Of a stretch of 48,196 bases of DNA, positions 38,488-48,107 are shown one piece after another (the stretch's first letter is position 1; each line of letters begins with the position of its first letter). The stretch covers positions 1 to 48,196 of the forward strand of contig JAZRQE010000044.1 in NCBI GenBank assembly GCA_045649545.1, read 5' to 3'. The notes beneath the pieces are model-generated. The model had not been told where the DNA came from. It searched no databases and was given only the letters and a program-made list of their open reading frames with translations. The stretch comes from UMGS172 sp045649545 (GTDB taxonomy: Bacteria; Bacillota; Clostridia; Oscillospirales; Acutalibacteraceae). Position numbers and translations under genes: made by a program.

Positions 38488-39924
38488 ATGATTAACCACG
38501 CAATGCTTATGGACTTTTATGAGGCTACCATGGCAAACGGTGCTATTCTTAAAGGTCACGAGGATACGGTAGCTTATTTTGATATGTTTTTTCGCCGTGT
38601 GCCTGATGACGGTGGTTTTGCTATTATGGCAGGCTTAAATCAGCTTATAAATGAGCTTAAAGGTCTTTCTTTTACCAAGGCTGATATTGAGTATATGAGG
38701 TCGCAAAACCTCTTTGATGATAAGTTTTTAGAGTATTTGGAAAATTTTAAATTCACTTGTGATATGTGGGCAGTGCCTGAAGGTACACCGATTTTTCCAA
38801 AAGAGCCGATTGTCACTGTACGCGGACCGATTATTCAGTTGTTTTTAATTGAAACGTTAGTGTTGCTGACTATCAATCATCAGTCGCTTATTGCAACTAA
38901 AGCAAACCGTATCGTACGTGCTGCTCAAGGCAGAGCTGTTATGGAGTTTGGTGCAAGACGTGCCCACGGTGCAGATGCTTCGGTTTTGGGAGCGAGGGCG
39001 GCTTATATTGGCGGATGTGTCGGTACATCCTGTGTAAAAGCCGGCAAGGATTTTAATATTCCGGTTTCCGGCACAATGGCTCATAGTTGGATTCAGCTTT
39101 TTGACTCGGAGTACGAGGCATTTAAAGCCTATGCTGAGGTTTACGGTGAAAAAAGCCTTTTCTTGGTTGACACCTATGATACATTAAAGTCGGGTATTCC
39201 CAATGTTATAAAGGTTGCAGACGAAGTGTTAAAACCTCAGGGCAAACGTCCTTTGGGTATCAGAATTGACAGCGGTGATATAACCTATCTTTCAAAACGA
39301 GCAAGAAAAATGCTTGACGATGCAGGTTATCCCGACTGTGCTATCTGTGTTTCCAACGCGTTGGATGAGTATCTCATTCGCGATATGCTTATGCAGGGTG
39401 CCAAGGTTGATATGTTTGGTGTTGGCGAGCGTTTGATTACTGCGTCGAGTGAGGCGGTGTTCGGCGGTGTTTATAAGCTTTCGGGTGTTGAGGATAAGGA
39501 TGGAAACATTATCCCTCGAATTAAGTTAAGTGAAAACACCTCAAAGATTACCTTGCCCGGCTTTAAGCAGTCGTGGAGACTGTTTGACAGAGAAAGCGGC
39601 AAGGCGATTGCAGACGTTATAACTTTACACGATGAAGTTATCGACGATACTAAGGATTACGAAATTTTTGACCCAGAGTTCACTTGGAAGCGTAAGGTGG
39701 TATACGACTTTATTGCAAGACCTTTGCAGGTGCCGATTTTTAAAAACGGAGAGCTTATATATAAGTGTCCCAACGCTACTGAAATACGTGATTACCGTGA
39801 ACAGCAGGTTGAGTCATTGTGGGAGGAAGTTCAACGTTTTGAGAAACCGCATAAATACTATGTTGACCTTTCTCAAAAACTTTGGGATTTGCACAGAGAT
39901 TTGATTAGTAAGATATCGAAATAA
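38488..39924 (+). CDS. pncB: Nicotinate phosphoribosyltransferase
   Basis: 478 residues. MLMDFYEATMANGAI at the start, the family core MEFGARRAHGADASVLGARA, the histidine region SGTMAHSWIQLFDSEYEAF (regulatory His autophosphorylation site in PncB) and GIRIDSGDITYLSKRAR. It converts nicotinate and PRPP to nicotinate mononucleotide in NAD salvage. AAGGAGAAGG precedes the ATG. A terminator follows. Confidence 0.96.
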   Translation: MINHAMLMDFYEATMANGAILKGHEDTVAYFDMFFRRVPDDGGFAIMAGLNQLINELKGLSFTKADIEYMRSQNLFDDKFLEYLENFKFTCDMWAVPEGTPIFPKEPIVTVRGPIIQLFLIETLVLLTINHQSLIATKANRIVRAAQGRAVMEFGARRAHGADASVLGARAAYIGGCVGTSCVKAGKDFNIPVSGTMAHSWIQLFDSEYEAFKAYAEVYGEKSLFLVDTYDTLKSGIPNVIKVADEVLKPQGKRPLGIRIDSGDITYLSKRARKMLDDAGYPDCAICVSNALDEYLIRDMLMQGAKVDMFGVGERLITASSEAVFGGVYKLSGVEDKDGNIIPRIKLSENTSKITLPGFKQSWRLFDRESGKAIADVITLHDEVIDDTKDYEIFDPEFTWKRKVVYDFIARPLQVPIFKNGELIYKCPNATEIRDYREQQVESLWEEVQRFEKPHKYYVDLSQKLWDLHRDLISKISK

Positions 39925-39928
39925 AATA

Positions 39929-39975
39929 AAAATCCTCTGCTTTTAAAGTGATAAAGCAGGGGGTTTATTTTTTTA
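39929..39975 (+). terminator. Terminator of pncB
   Basis: AAATCCTCTGCTTT (39929-39942) pairs with AAAGCAGGGGGTTT (39953-39966) using G-U pairs, followed by a T-rich tract. Confidence 0.75.
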
Positions 39976-40015
39976 TCAAAAATATTTCCAATTATTAAAA
40001 ATTAAAACTATTTAG

Positions 40016-40044
40016 TTGCAAAATCTTTGTTGTTATAGTATAAT
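40016..40044 (+). promoter_or_regulatory. Promoter of lon
   Basis: -35 TTGCAA (40016-40021), 17-base spacer, -10 TATAAT (40039-40044). No CtsR- or CIRCE-type operator is evident. Confidence 0.78.
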
Positions 40045-40079
40045 TACATAACTAATATTCAAAAGGATGTATTTACTTA

Positions 40080-42485
40080 ATGCAAACAAATATTGAACCC
40101 ATTTTTAATATACCAACAATGGCGTTAAGAGGTATTGTTGTATACCCTAAAACCGTTGTTCATTTTGATGTTGTACGTAAAAAATCAATTGAGGCACTTA
40201 ATATTGCAATGGCGGCAAACCGCCGTATTTTCTTGGTTACTCAACGCGATATCGCTATTGAGGAGCCGTTGGAGAACGACCTTTACACAATCGGTTGTGT
40301 GGCTAAAATCCGACAGATTGCACGCGTTCAGGGTGATGTTGTCCGTGTGTTGGTCGAAGGGTGCTACCGTGCCGAATTAAAGCGTGTTACCAATATGGAA
40401 CCCGCACTTTATTCCGACATTGTACGTCTTGATGATGAGCCGATTAAGGGTAGAGAAGTATATAACGAGGCACTTTTGCGTAATGCAAAATCTGCCTTTG
40501 ACGAGTTTGCTCATACTGTACCTAAAATCGCACCGGATGTGATTATGGAGGTTGTTGCAAGTGACGATATCGGTCATTTGGCCGACTTTATTACCCATAA
40601 TTTACCGGTTGATTATGACGATAAGCAGTATATTTTAGAACAGCTTGACCCCAAAAAGCGTTTGAAGTTGGTTATTACACTTTTAAAACGAGAAAAAGAG
40701 ATTATGGCGATAGACGCCAAAATCAACGAAAAGGTCAGGGGAAATATTGACCAAAATCAGCGTGAATATTATCTTCGCGAACAATTAAAGGTTATAAACG
40801 AGGAACTTTACGGAAACGAAGGTCCCGAAGAGGAATGTGAGAAATATTACCGTCAAATAAGTGAGTTAAAGGCGTCTGACGAGGTTAAGAAAAGACTTCG
40901 CGAAGAGGTTGACAGGTATCAGAAGATGCCGTCAGGCTCGCACGAGGCGACGGTGGTGCTTAACTATATTGACACATGTTTGAAATTGCCTTGGGGTGTT
41001 TATACCGAAGGTAAAATTGATTTAAATAAATCTCAAAAAATCCTCGACCGTGAGCATTACGGTCTTAAAAAGGTTAAAGAACGTATTATTGAACTTTTGG
41101 CTGTACATACTCTCGTTCCCGAGGTTAAGGGACAGATTATCTGTCTTGTTGGCCCTCCGGGTGTCGGTAAAACCTCGATTGTAAAGTCGGTTGCCGAATG
41201 TATGGGCAGAAAATACGCCAGAGTTGCTTTAGGCGGTGTCGGTGATGAGGCGGAAATTCGCGGTCACCGTAAAACCTATATCGGCGCAATGCCGGGTAGA
41301 ATTATCAATGCAGTAAAGCAGGCTGGCAGTTCAAATGCCGTAATTTTGCTTGATGAAATTGATAAATTAGGCTCTTCTTATAAAGGTGACCCATCTTCGG
41401 CTATGCTTGAGATTTTGGACAGTGAGCAAAACGGTACTTTCTTCGACCATTATGTTGATATGCCGTTTGATTTAAGCCGTACATTGTTTATCACAACCGC
41501 TAACGATGCTAGTGAAATTCCAGGACCCCTGCTTGACAGAATGGAATTGATTGAACTTGGCAGTTATACCCGCGAGGAGAAGTTCCAAATTGCAAAACAG
41601 CATCTTGTAAAGAAACAGATTAAAGCGGTTGGTTTAACTGCAACACAGTTGAAGTTTTCAGATGAAGCAGTATACAAACTGATTGATGCTTACACCCGTG
41701 AGGCGGGCGTTCGCCGTCTTGACCGTACTATTGCAAAGATTTGCCGCAAGGCTGCTGCAAAAATTGTTTCGGGCGAGGATAAGGTAAGAGTCACAGTAGC
41801 CACACTTCACGAAATGCTTGGTACCGAAAAGTACAAGCCTGATGTGTTGCAGAAGAAGGACGAAATCGGTTTGGTTAACGGTTTGGCTTGGACAAGTGTG
41901 GGCGGTGAGCTGCTTCAAATGGAGGTTGCCTGTGTACCCGGTACCGGTAAATTAGAATTAACCGGTTCGTTGGGTGAAGTTATGAAGGAATCGGCTCATA
42001 CGGCAATCACTTGTGTGAGAAGCCGTGCCGATATGTTCGGTATTGATAAGGAATTTTATAAAACTTTAGATATTCATATCCACGCGCCTGAGGCCGCTGT
42101 GCCGAAAGACGGTCCGTCGGCAGGTGTTACAATGGTTACTGCCATTGTGTCGGCGTTGACCGGAACACCGGTACGCCGTGATATTGCTATGACGGGTGAG
42201 GTAACTTTACGCGGTCGGGTTATGCCGATTGGAGGACTTAAAGAGAAGTCTATGGCGGCATACCGTAACGGAATTAAAAAGGTGTTTATCCCGATTGAAA
42301 ATCTGCCTAATTTAGACGAGGTTGACGATATTGTCAAGGAAAACGTCGAGTTCAAGGCAGTAGAAACAATTGACGAGCTTTTACCTGAAGCATTGGTTTC
42401 AATGCCCGAAGTAAAAGAACAGACTCCGTCAATGCTTTATAATTTGTCTGTAAAACAAAATAATATGACAACAGTTCACAATTAA
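40080..42485 (+). CDS. lon: ATP-dependent protease Lon (LonA)
   Basis: 801 residues. N-terminal substrate-binding LAN domain (from LRGIVVYPKTVVHFDV), a coiled helical region, AAA+ Walker A GPPGVGKTS starting at residue 358, Walker B VILLDEIDKLG, and the protease domain with Ser680 in PKDGPSAGVTM and Lys723 in GGLKEKSM, 43 apart as in E. coli Lon. It degrades misfolded and regulatory proteins in the cytoplasm. AAAGGATG precedes the ATG. The order lon-ysxC is conserved in Firmicutes. Confidence 0.98.
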   Translation: MQTNIEPIFNIPTMALRGIVVYPKTVVHFDVVRKKSIEALNIAMAANRRIFLVTQRDIAIEEPLENDLYTIGCVAKIRQIARVQGDVVRVLVEGCYRAELKRVTNMEPALYSDIVRLDDEPIKGREVYNEALLRNAKSAFDEFAHTVPKIAPDVIMEVVASDDIGHLADFITHNLPVDYDDKQYILEQLDPKKRLKLVITLLKREKEIMAIDAKINEKVRGNIDQNQREYYLREQLKVINEELYGNEGPEEECEKYYRQISELKASDEVKKRLREEVDRYQKMPSGSHEATVVLNYIDTCLKLPWGVYTEGKIDLNKSQKILDREHYGLKKVKERIIELLAVHTLVPEVKGQIICLVGPPGVGKTSIVKSVAECMGRKYARVALGGVGDEAEIRGHRKTYIGAMPGRIINAVKQAGSSNAVILLDEIDKLGSSYKGDPSSAMLEILDSEQNGTFFDHYVDMPFDLSRTLFITTANDASEIPGPLLDRMELIELGSYTREEKFQIAKQHLVKKQIKAVGLTATQLKFSDEAVYKLIDAYTREAGVRRLDRTIAKICRKAAAKIVSGEDKVRVTVATLHEMLGTEKYKPDVLQKKDEIGLVNGLAWTSVGGELLQMEVACVPGTGKLELTGSLGEVMKESAHTAITCVRSRADMFGIDKEFYKTLDIHIHAPEAAVPKDGPSAGVTMVTAIVSALTGTPVRRDIAMTGEVTLRGRVMPIGGLKEKSMAAYRNGIKKVFIPIENLPNLDEVDDIVKENVEFKAVETIDELLPEALVSMPEVKEQTPSMLYNLSVKQNNMTTVHN

Positions 42486-42498
42486 GAGGTGAAACATA

Positions 42499-43083
42499 AT
42501 GAACTACAACAAAGCTGAGTTTGAGACTTCGTGCGGTACTGCAAAGGGTCTTATTCCGTCTAATATGCCTGAAGTTTGCTTTTCCGGTCACAGTAATGTT
42601 GGAAAATCTTCGCTCATAAATAAGGTTTTTAACCGAAAATCCTTTGCGAGAACAAGTAATAAGCCGGGCAAAACCGCAACTGTAAACTTTTTTAAATGCG
42701 AAAATGTCCGTCTTGCTGATTTGCCGGGTTACGGCTTTGCCAAGGTTTCATTTGAGGAGCGTCAGCGTTGGGGAGAACTTATGGAGGGCTACTTTTCAAG
42801 CAACCGCGATATAAGGGTTGTATTCCAGTTGATTGATGCCCGCCACAAGCCTACTAAAGATGACATTGATATGCTTCACTTCTTAAGCGATAACGGTTTT
42901 CCGATTGTCATTGTGCTTACCAAGGTTGATAAGCTAAAGACTAAAGAACGTGAAAAGAATATGGAAATGTTAAAGTCGGAAATGTCCTTTGTGTCGAATG
43001 TGCCTATGATACCGTTTTCAGCCGAGAATGGTGAGGGTGCTGATACAATTAGAAGTATTCTTGATGAGATAAATGAGGGATAG
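42499..43083 (+). CDS. ysxC: Ribosome biogenesis GTPase YsxC/EngB
   Basis: 194 residues. G1 SGHSNVGKSSLINKVF, G2 region TSNKPGKTATVNFF, G3 LADLPGYGFAKVS, G4 LTKVDKL and G5 PFSAENGEG. It is a small essential GTPase for 50S subunit assembly. AAGAGGTG precedes the ATG, 13 bases after lon. Confidence 0.97.
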   Translation: MNYNKAEFETSCGTAKGLIPSNMPEVCFSGHSNVGKSSLINKVFNRKSFARTSNKPGKTATVNFFKCENVRLADLPGYGFAKVSFEERQRWGELMEGYFSSNRDIRVVFQLIDARHKPTKDDIDMLHFLSDNGFPIVIVLTKVDKLKTKEREKNMEMLKSEMSFVSNVPMIPFSAENGEGADTIRSILDEINEG

Positions 43084-43086
43084 TAA

Positions 43087-44382
43087 ATGATTAGTGAAAG
43101 CGTGGGAATAAGCGCTAAAGGCAATATGACCTTTGGTAATGCCGACTGTGTTGAATTGGCAAAGCAGTACGGTACACCGCTTTATGTTTTTGATGAGGTA
43201 CATATAAGAAAAAACTGCCGTGCGTTTAAAGCGTCTATTGATGAGTTTTACGACGGTAACGGAATGGCTATGTTTGCAAGTAAAGCCTTTTCCTGCAAGG
43301 AAATGTACCGCATTGTAGCGAGCGAGGGTTTGGGCTGTGATGTTGTTTCGGGCGGTGAGCTTTATACCGCTTTATCGGTAGGTTTCGACCCGAAAAATAT
43401 AATGTTCCACGGCAACAATAAAACACCTGATGAATTAAAATACGCTTTAAGTAACGGTGTAGGACGCATTATTGTTGACAACGCAACCGAACTCGAAACA
43501 ATTGAAAAAATTGCTAAAAAACTTAATATTAAGGCTAATATAATGCTTCGTATAAAACCGGGTGTTGACTGTCATACACACGATTATATCCGTACCGGTC
43601 AGATTGACTCCAAGTTCGGTTTTGCACTCGAAAACGGCGAGGCTATGGAGATGGCCTTAAAAGCGGTAGAGTGCGAAAATATTAACCTTTGTGGTTTTGA
43701 CTGTCATATCGGTTCGCAGATTTTTGAGACCGAGCCGTTTTGCGATGCCGCATTCATAATGTTAAACTTTATGAATGATTTCCGTAAGGAAAGTGGCATT
43801 ACCCTCGGCGAGCTTGATTTAGGCGGCGGATTCGGTGTAAAGTATGTTGAAAGTGACGATGCTTTACCTTTTAAAGTTTTTATGGAAAAGGTGTCCGAAA
43901 CGCTTAAAAATGCTTCCAAAGAGTTAAATTTCCCGATGCCTAAAATTTATATCGAGCCGGGACGTTCAATTGTCGGCGAGGCAGGCTTGACGCTTTATAC
44001 TGTAGGTGCAGTTAAAACCATTAAGGATGTCCGTACTTATGTTGCAATTGACGGCGGTATGGCTGATAACCCGCGTTATGCTTTGTATCAGGCTGAATAC
44101 GACATTGAAATTGCAAATAAGTATGCTCAACCGAAAAGTTTTATTGGTACAGTTGCCGGTAAATGTTGTGAAAGCGGTGACTTGATTCAGGAAAACGCAC
44201 CGATGCAGACTCCTGAGGTCGGTGATATATTGGCTGTGCTTACTACCGGTGCATATAACTACTCAATGGCAAGCAACTATAACCGCTTGTGCCGTCCTGC
44301 CGCAGTTATGGTTAATAACGGTGAGTCAAGGGTTATTATCAAGCGTGAAACCTATGAGGACTTAATCAAAAACGATATTTGA
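43087..44382 (+). CDS. lysA: Diaminopimelate decarboxylase
   Basis: 431 residues, fold-type III PLP enzyme. Lys66 in MFASKAFSC forms the Schiff base. GCDVVSGGELYTAL, HGNNKTPDEL, CHIGSQIFE, LGGGFGVKY and the C-terminal VAGKCCESGDLI (active-site Cys from the partner subunit) are all conserved. It makes L-lysine from meso-DAP. It starts 3 bases after the ysxC stop. Confidence 0.97.
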   Translation: MISESVGISAKGNMTFGNADCVELAKQYGTPLYVFDEVHIRKNCRAFKASIDEFYDGNGMAMFASKAFSCKEMYRIVASEGLGCDVVSGGELYTALSVGFDPKNIMFHGNNKTPDELKYALSNGVGRIIVDNATELETIEKIAKKLNIKANIMLRIKPGVDCHTHDYIRTGQIDSKFGFALENGEAMEMALKAVECENINLCGFDCHIGSQIFETEPFCDAAFIMLNFMNDFRKESGITLGELDLGGGFGVKYVESDDALPFKVFMEKVSETLKNASKELNFPMPKIYIEPGRSIVGEAGLTLYTVGAVKTIKDVRTYVAIDGGMADNPRYALYQAEYDIEIANKYAQPKSFIGTVAGKCCESGDLIQENAPMQTPEVGDILAVLTTGAYNYSMASNYNRLCRPAAVMVNNGESRVIIKRETYEDLIKNDI

Positions 44383-44392
44383 GGTGAATTGG

Positions 44393-45058
44393 ATGCGTGA
44401 CGATATTACGAGTATTCCGATAAGTGATGTGTTCGAGCCTAAAGAGGGTTGTCCCGTGTGCCGACTTCGTAATATGCTTGAGGAACGCTCGGTAACCTAT
44501 ATTACCGGTGCCGCTATGATGGAACCTGATGTTCGCATTGAAACAAATAAGGTCGGCTTTTGCCGTTACCATTACGGTCAAATGCTCAAAAACAGTAAGA
44601 AGTTGACCATTGCAATAATGCTTAAAAGTCATTTGGCACAGATAGCATCTGACGGTGTTTCAAAGTCTTCCAAACTTAAAAAAGGTGAGGTAAGGCAGAA
44701 AAGCTGTTTCGTTTGCAATAAGCTTAACCGCAATATGGAGCATATTGTGGCTAATGTGTGCTTGCTTTGGGAAAAGGAAAAGGAGTTTAGAAACCTATAT
44801 TCCGAGCAACCGCACATTTGTTTGGAGCATTGTAAAGATTTAGTTATGGCGTCCGATAATATCTCAAAGAAAAATCGAAAAGAGTTTATTAAAGTTACCG
44901 AAAAGCTTTGTGAGGATTATTTGGTAGAACTGGCAAATGATTTGCAACATTTTTCCGATATGTTCGATTACCGCAGTAATGGTAATGAGGATTGGGGCAA
45001 CTCCAAAGACTCGGTTGAACGTACAGTTGCATTCTTGACCACAAGAGAAGTTGAATAG
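44393..45058 (+). CDS. DUF6062-like protein with two CxxC...CxxH putative zinc modules
   Basis: 221 residues. Two matching cysteine sets are visible: CPVCRL followed by FCRYHYGQML, and CFVCNK followed by ICLEHCKDLV. Each pairs a CxxC with a C(x2)H about 45-60 residues later, suggesting two structural zinc or Fe-S sites in a mostly helical protein. I recall such proteins as DUF6062, of unknown function. GAGGTG 6 bases before the ATG at 44393 decides the start over GTG 44384. Co-transcribed with lysA. Confidence 0.8.
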   Translation: MRDDITSIPISDVFEPKEGCPVCRLRNMLEERSVTYITGAAMMEPDVRIETNKVGFCRYHYGQMLKNSKKLTIAIMLKSHLAQIASDGVSKSSKLKKGEVRQKSCFVCNKLNRNMEHIVANVCLLWEKEKEFRNLYSEQPHICLEHCKDLVMASDNISKKNRKEFIKVTEKLCEDYLVELANDLQHFSDMFDYRSNGNEDWGNSKDSVERTVAFLTTREVE

Positions 45059-45070
45059 ATTATAAAAACT

Positions 45071-45102
45071 AAAGCTGTGTAGAAATTTTCTACACAGCTT
45101 TT
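45071..45102 (+). terminator. Terminator after the DUF6062-like gene
   Basis: AAGCTGTGTAGAA (45072-45084) and TTCTACACAGCTT (45088-45100) form a perfect 13-bp stem followed by TT and an AT-rich tail. Confidence 0.88.
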
Positions 45103-45128
45103 AATTTTGTCCCATACCGTAAAAAGCA

Positions 45129-45151
45129 GGGGAAATGTATATCATTTTCCC
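45129..45151 (-). terminator. Possible terminator of the LysR gene
   Basis: GGGGAAATG and CATTTTCCC form an imperfect stem; on the minus strand a short T-run (CTGCTTTTT) follows at a small distance. Confidence 0.4.
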
Positions 45152-45229
45152 ACTTGTTACGAGTATCTGAAATGCTTAAAGCTACTCAAAGATAATTCCA
45201 TAGAAAAATTTTTGAGGACATTTTGGATA

Positions 45230-46126
45230 TTATATGTCGGAGGGTAGTTGTTTGTTCCTGTAGTTTTTGTAACAAAAATCGAATATTTCTTTTTTGAGCG
45301 AACTGAAAGATTTATCCTTGTGGTAAATAAGATATGAGTTTCGCATAAATTCATAGTCTGAAACCGTGATTTTACGAAGTCCGCCATTGTTAAGCTGGTG
45401 GGTAAGCAAGGCCTCAGGCATAATGGCGACACCAAGGTTTTGTGCCGCGGCAGAAATAAGCGCCTGATTGCTGATAGATTCCATAACAGGAGTTACAACA
45501 ATATTTTCAAGCGCGAAAATATTATCCAAAAATTCACGTGATACACTCTCATCGTTACGAAGCAGTAAATCATACCTGCAAAGTTCGGCAAGAGTCACAG
45601 TACTAGGAATGTTGTACTTTTTTCCGCAAACGGCAATAAAAGTATTAAAATCCACAAGGCGAGATTTTATGTTTGGGTCTGAAGGCTTACCCTGAATAAA
45701 GGCAAAATCCAACATACCGTTTAAAATCTTACTTTCTATTACAGAGGTTTGGTTAATAGAAACCTGGAAATTGATATCGGGAAATTTTTCTTTAAGTTTC
45801 TTTAAAAGCCAAGGTATCTTTTGTTTACCTATAGTCAATGAAGAACCGATTCTTAAAAGCGGTTTTGTAGAGGAGTCAAAAGCTTGCTCTTCAAATTCTT
45901 CGAAGGCCAAAACAGCTTCTTGAGCTTTTATAAGCAGGTGTTTACCTTCGTCGGTTAGGAATAGACGCTTGTTTATACGCTCAAACAGTCTTATGTTATA
46001 GTTTTTCTCGATTTCGGAAATGGTATTGCTGACTGCGGGTTGGGCGATGAATAATTCCTCTGCTGCTTTTGTCATACTGCAGTGCTTGCAAACACAAATA
46101 AAAACTTTTAGATGTCGTATTGTCAT
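45230..46126 (-). CDS. LysR-family transcriptional regulator
   Basis: 298 residues. Winged helix-turn-helix at residues 1-60: MTIRHLKVFICVCKHCSMTK, AAEELFIAQPAVSNTISEIE, YNIRLFERINKRLFLTDEG. A periplasmic-binding-protein-like effector domain follows (LLRIGSSLTIGKQKIPWLLK, AAAQNLGVAIMPEALL). GAGGT lies 6 bases before the ATG at 46126; the GTG at 46138 has none. It is divergent from the Na/Pi cotransporter gene with a 105-base gap, the usual layout when a LysR protein controls its neighbour. The effector is unknown. Confidence 0.93.
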   Translation of the reverse strand: MTIRHLKVFICVCKHCSMTKAAEELFIAQPAVSNTISEIEKNYNIRLFERINKRLFLTDEGKHLLIKAQEAVLAFEEFEEQAFDSSTKPLLRIGSSLTIGKQKIPWLLKKLKEKFPDINFQVSINQTSVIESKILNGMLDFAFIQGKPSDPNIKSRLVDFNTFIAVCGKKYNIPSTVTLAELCRYDLLLRNDESVSREFLDNIFALENIVVTPVMESISNQALISAAAQNLGVAIMPEALLTHQLNNGGLRKITVSDYEFMRNSYLIYHKDKSFSSLKKEIFDFCYKNYRNKQLPSDI

Positions 46127-46176
46127 AAATAACCTCACATAACAAAATTTATATGAATTATATAATATTATACTAT

Positions 46177-46205
46177 TTTACTTATTAAAATGCAAGCGTT
46201 ATAAT
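46177..46205 (+). promoter_or_regulatory. Candidate promoter of the Na/Pi cotransporter gene
   Basis: -10 TATAAT (46200-46205) with -35 TTTACT (46177-46182) at 17-base spacing, in the divergent LysR intergenic region. Several T-N11-A matches exist in this AT-rich DNA but none stands out as the LysR box. Confidence 0.5.
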
Positions 46206-46231
46206 AACAGTGTAGGAAAGGAAGGAAAATT

Positions 46232-47917
46232 ATGTTATCTTCAGAACAGATTATGCAATTATTTCAAAGCCTTATATGGCTTCTGGCGGGTATTGGCATA
46301 TTTATTGTCGGCATGAACTTTATGGGTGATGCCTTGGAGAAAAGTGCAGGACAAGGAATGAAACGATTGCTTGAAAAAATAAGTAACAATCGTTTTTCAG
46401 GTGTTGGTATAGGTGCAGGAGTAACAGCAATTATTCAAAGTTCATCTGCAACCTCTGTAATGGTTATCGGTTTGGTAAATGCCGGTGTTATGACCTTAAT
46501 GCAGGCTACACCTATTATTATGGGCGCTAACATTGGTACAACCATTACCGGCGTGTTAGTGGCACTTAAGAATGATTATTTTAACATGGCAATGTACTTT
46601 CTTGCTTTTGCAGGTGTCATGATGGGCTTTTTTAAAAAGGAAAAGATTAAAATTGCTGGTAATCTTTGTTGTGGTTTGGGCCTTATCTTCGTCGGACTTG
46701 AGGTTATGAGCAGCGACCAAGCCTTTGGTAATGAGCTAGTTGAAAATGTCTTTGCAAGTATTTTCCAAAAAATCGATTTCCCGTTGCTTTTAATTTTGGT
46801 TGGTGTTATCTTTACCGCTTTGATTCAAAGCTCGTCGGCTGCTACCGGTGTCGTTATCACAATGGTTGGTGCCGGTGTGTTGCCACTTGATATGGCGTTG
46901 TTTATAGTTTTGGGTGCAAATATTGGTACTTGTGTAACAGCCTTGTTGGCTTGTGTTGGCGCCAATGCTAATTCAAAGCGAGTTGCACTTATCCACTTTA
47001 CATTCAATACAGTAGGAACAATATTATTTGCTATTTTAATTTGGATGTTTAGAGAACCTGTGGTAGAGTTTTTAGTTTCGTTATTTCCCGGTAGTGACCC
47101 GATGTCGCTTCAGATGAGAGTTTCTATTTTCCATGTTATATTTAATGTTACTACCACCTGTTTATTGCTTCCGTTTGTAAAGCAACTTGTGAAGTATTCT
47201 TGTAAGGTGATTAAGGATAATAAGGAAGATGAGAAAACATTTACACTTAAATATGTTGATGACAGATTGTTAGCTACCCCTCCTGTTGCACTTATGCAAG
47301 TTAAAAAAGAAATCGAATATATGCTTGGATTGGTGGAGGAAAATATCCGTCTGTCATTTAATGCCATTGATAACGGCTCGATAGAATATGGTGAAAAAAT
47401 ATGTGCAAATGAAGAGGTTATTGACTTTACAAACCGTGCATTAACACAATTTTTAATCAAACTATCGGCCACTGTGGAAGAAAGCGATGAAAAGTTGATA
47501 GGTGCGTATTTTCACGTTTTAAATGACCTTGAGCGTATTGGTGACAATGCAGAGAATTTTCACGAAATCGGTGCCGAAATGCTTAATAAGAAGATTGAGT
47601 TTTCAGATGAAGCACACAGTAGCATCGCTGAAATGCGTGAGCATATTATGCAGATGTTTGCCATATCTAAGGATGCATTTAAGCTCTTAAACAAGGAAGA
47701 ATTATCTGAATTGACCGTTCTTGAGGAAGATGTTGACAGTATGAAGAAGCAATTTATTGCAAGGCATTTTGCTCGCCTTGCTGAAGGGAACTGTAGTGCT
47801 GATGTGAGCCCATATTATTCCTCCTTTATATTGGGATTAGAGCGTGTTGCAGACCACCTTGTAAATGTTGGATTTAGTATTGTGAATCCTACCGGCTCTC
47901 AGATGGGTGAAGCGTAA
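46232..47917 (+). CDS. Na/Pi cotransporter family protein with a C-terminal PhoU-like domain
   Basis: 561 residues. Two inverted repeats of the Na/Pi cotransporter core, each with the QSSSA motif: GVTAIIQSSSATSVMVIGLV, followed by MGANIGTTITG, and ALIQSSSAATGVVITMVGAG, followed by LGANIGTCVTA. About eight or nine membrane helices fill the first 330 residues. From about residue 350 a soluble helical PhoU-like domain follows (FHVLNDLERIGDNAENFHEI). It would import phosphate with sodium. GGAAGGAAAA precedes the ATG. Confidence 0.93.
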   Translation: MLSSEQIMQLFQSLIWLLAGIGIFIVGMNFMGDALEKSAGQGMKRLLEKISNNRFSGVGIGAGVTAIIQSSSATSVMVIGLVNAGVMTLMQATPIIMGANIGTTITGVLVALKNDYFNMAMYFLAFAGVMMGFFKKEKIKIAGNLCCGLGLIFVGLEVMSSDQAFGNELVENVFASIFQKIDFPLLLILVGVIFTALIQSSSAATGVVITMVGAGVLPLDMALFIVLGANIGTCVTALLACVGANANSKRVALIHFTFNTVGTILFAILIWMFREPVVEFLVSLFPGSDPMSLQMRVSIFHVIFNVTTTCLLLPFVKQLVKYSCKVIKDNKEDEKTFTLKYVDDRLLATPPVALMQVKKEIEYMLGLVEENIRLSFNAIDNGSIEYGEKICANEEVIDFTNRALTQFLIKLSATVEESDEKLIGAYFHVLNDLERIGDNAENFHEIGAEMLNKKIEFSDEAHSSIAEMREHIMQMFAISKDAFKLLNKEELSELTVLEEDVDSMKKQFIARHFARLAEGNCSADVSPYYSSFILGLERVADHLVNVGFSIVNPTGSQMGEA

Positions 47918-48065
47918 AAATTATTGTTTGTTACACAACAAAATCCCACTATTATGAGTTGCACCCAAAAGGACGCTACTTGAAAGAAATAGAACAAACA
48001 CGAAAACTAAAAGGATGTGTAGAATTTGCACAAGTCCGTTAAAAACGGACAATAGAAAAAAGGAT

Positions 48066-48099
48066 CTCCTATGGTAGAATTAAAACACTACCATAGGAG
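48066..48099 (+). promoter_or_regulatory. Hairpin sequestering the transposase ribosome binding site
   Basis: CTCCTATGGTAG (48066-48077) and CTACCATAGGAG (48088-48099) are perfectly complementary. The AGGAGG of the transposase gene (48095-48100) lies almost wholly in the second arm, so transcripts entering from outside would be poorly translated. Confidence 0.8.
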
Positions 48100-48107
48100 G
48101 TTTTATT

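Noticed and set aside
45157..45435. Separate minus-strand gene overlapping the LysR 3' end
   Set aside because: It is an alternate frame of the LysR gene with no ribosome binding site or recognisable features.
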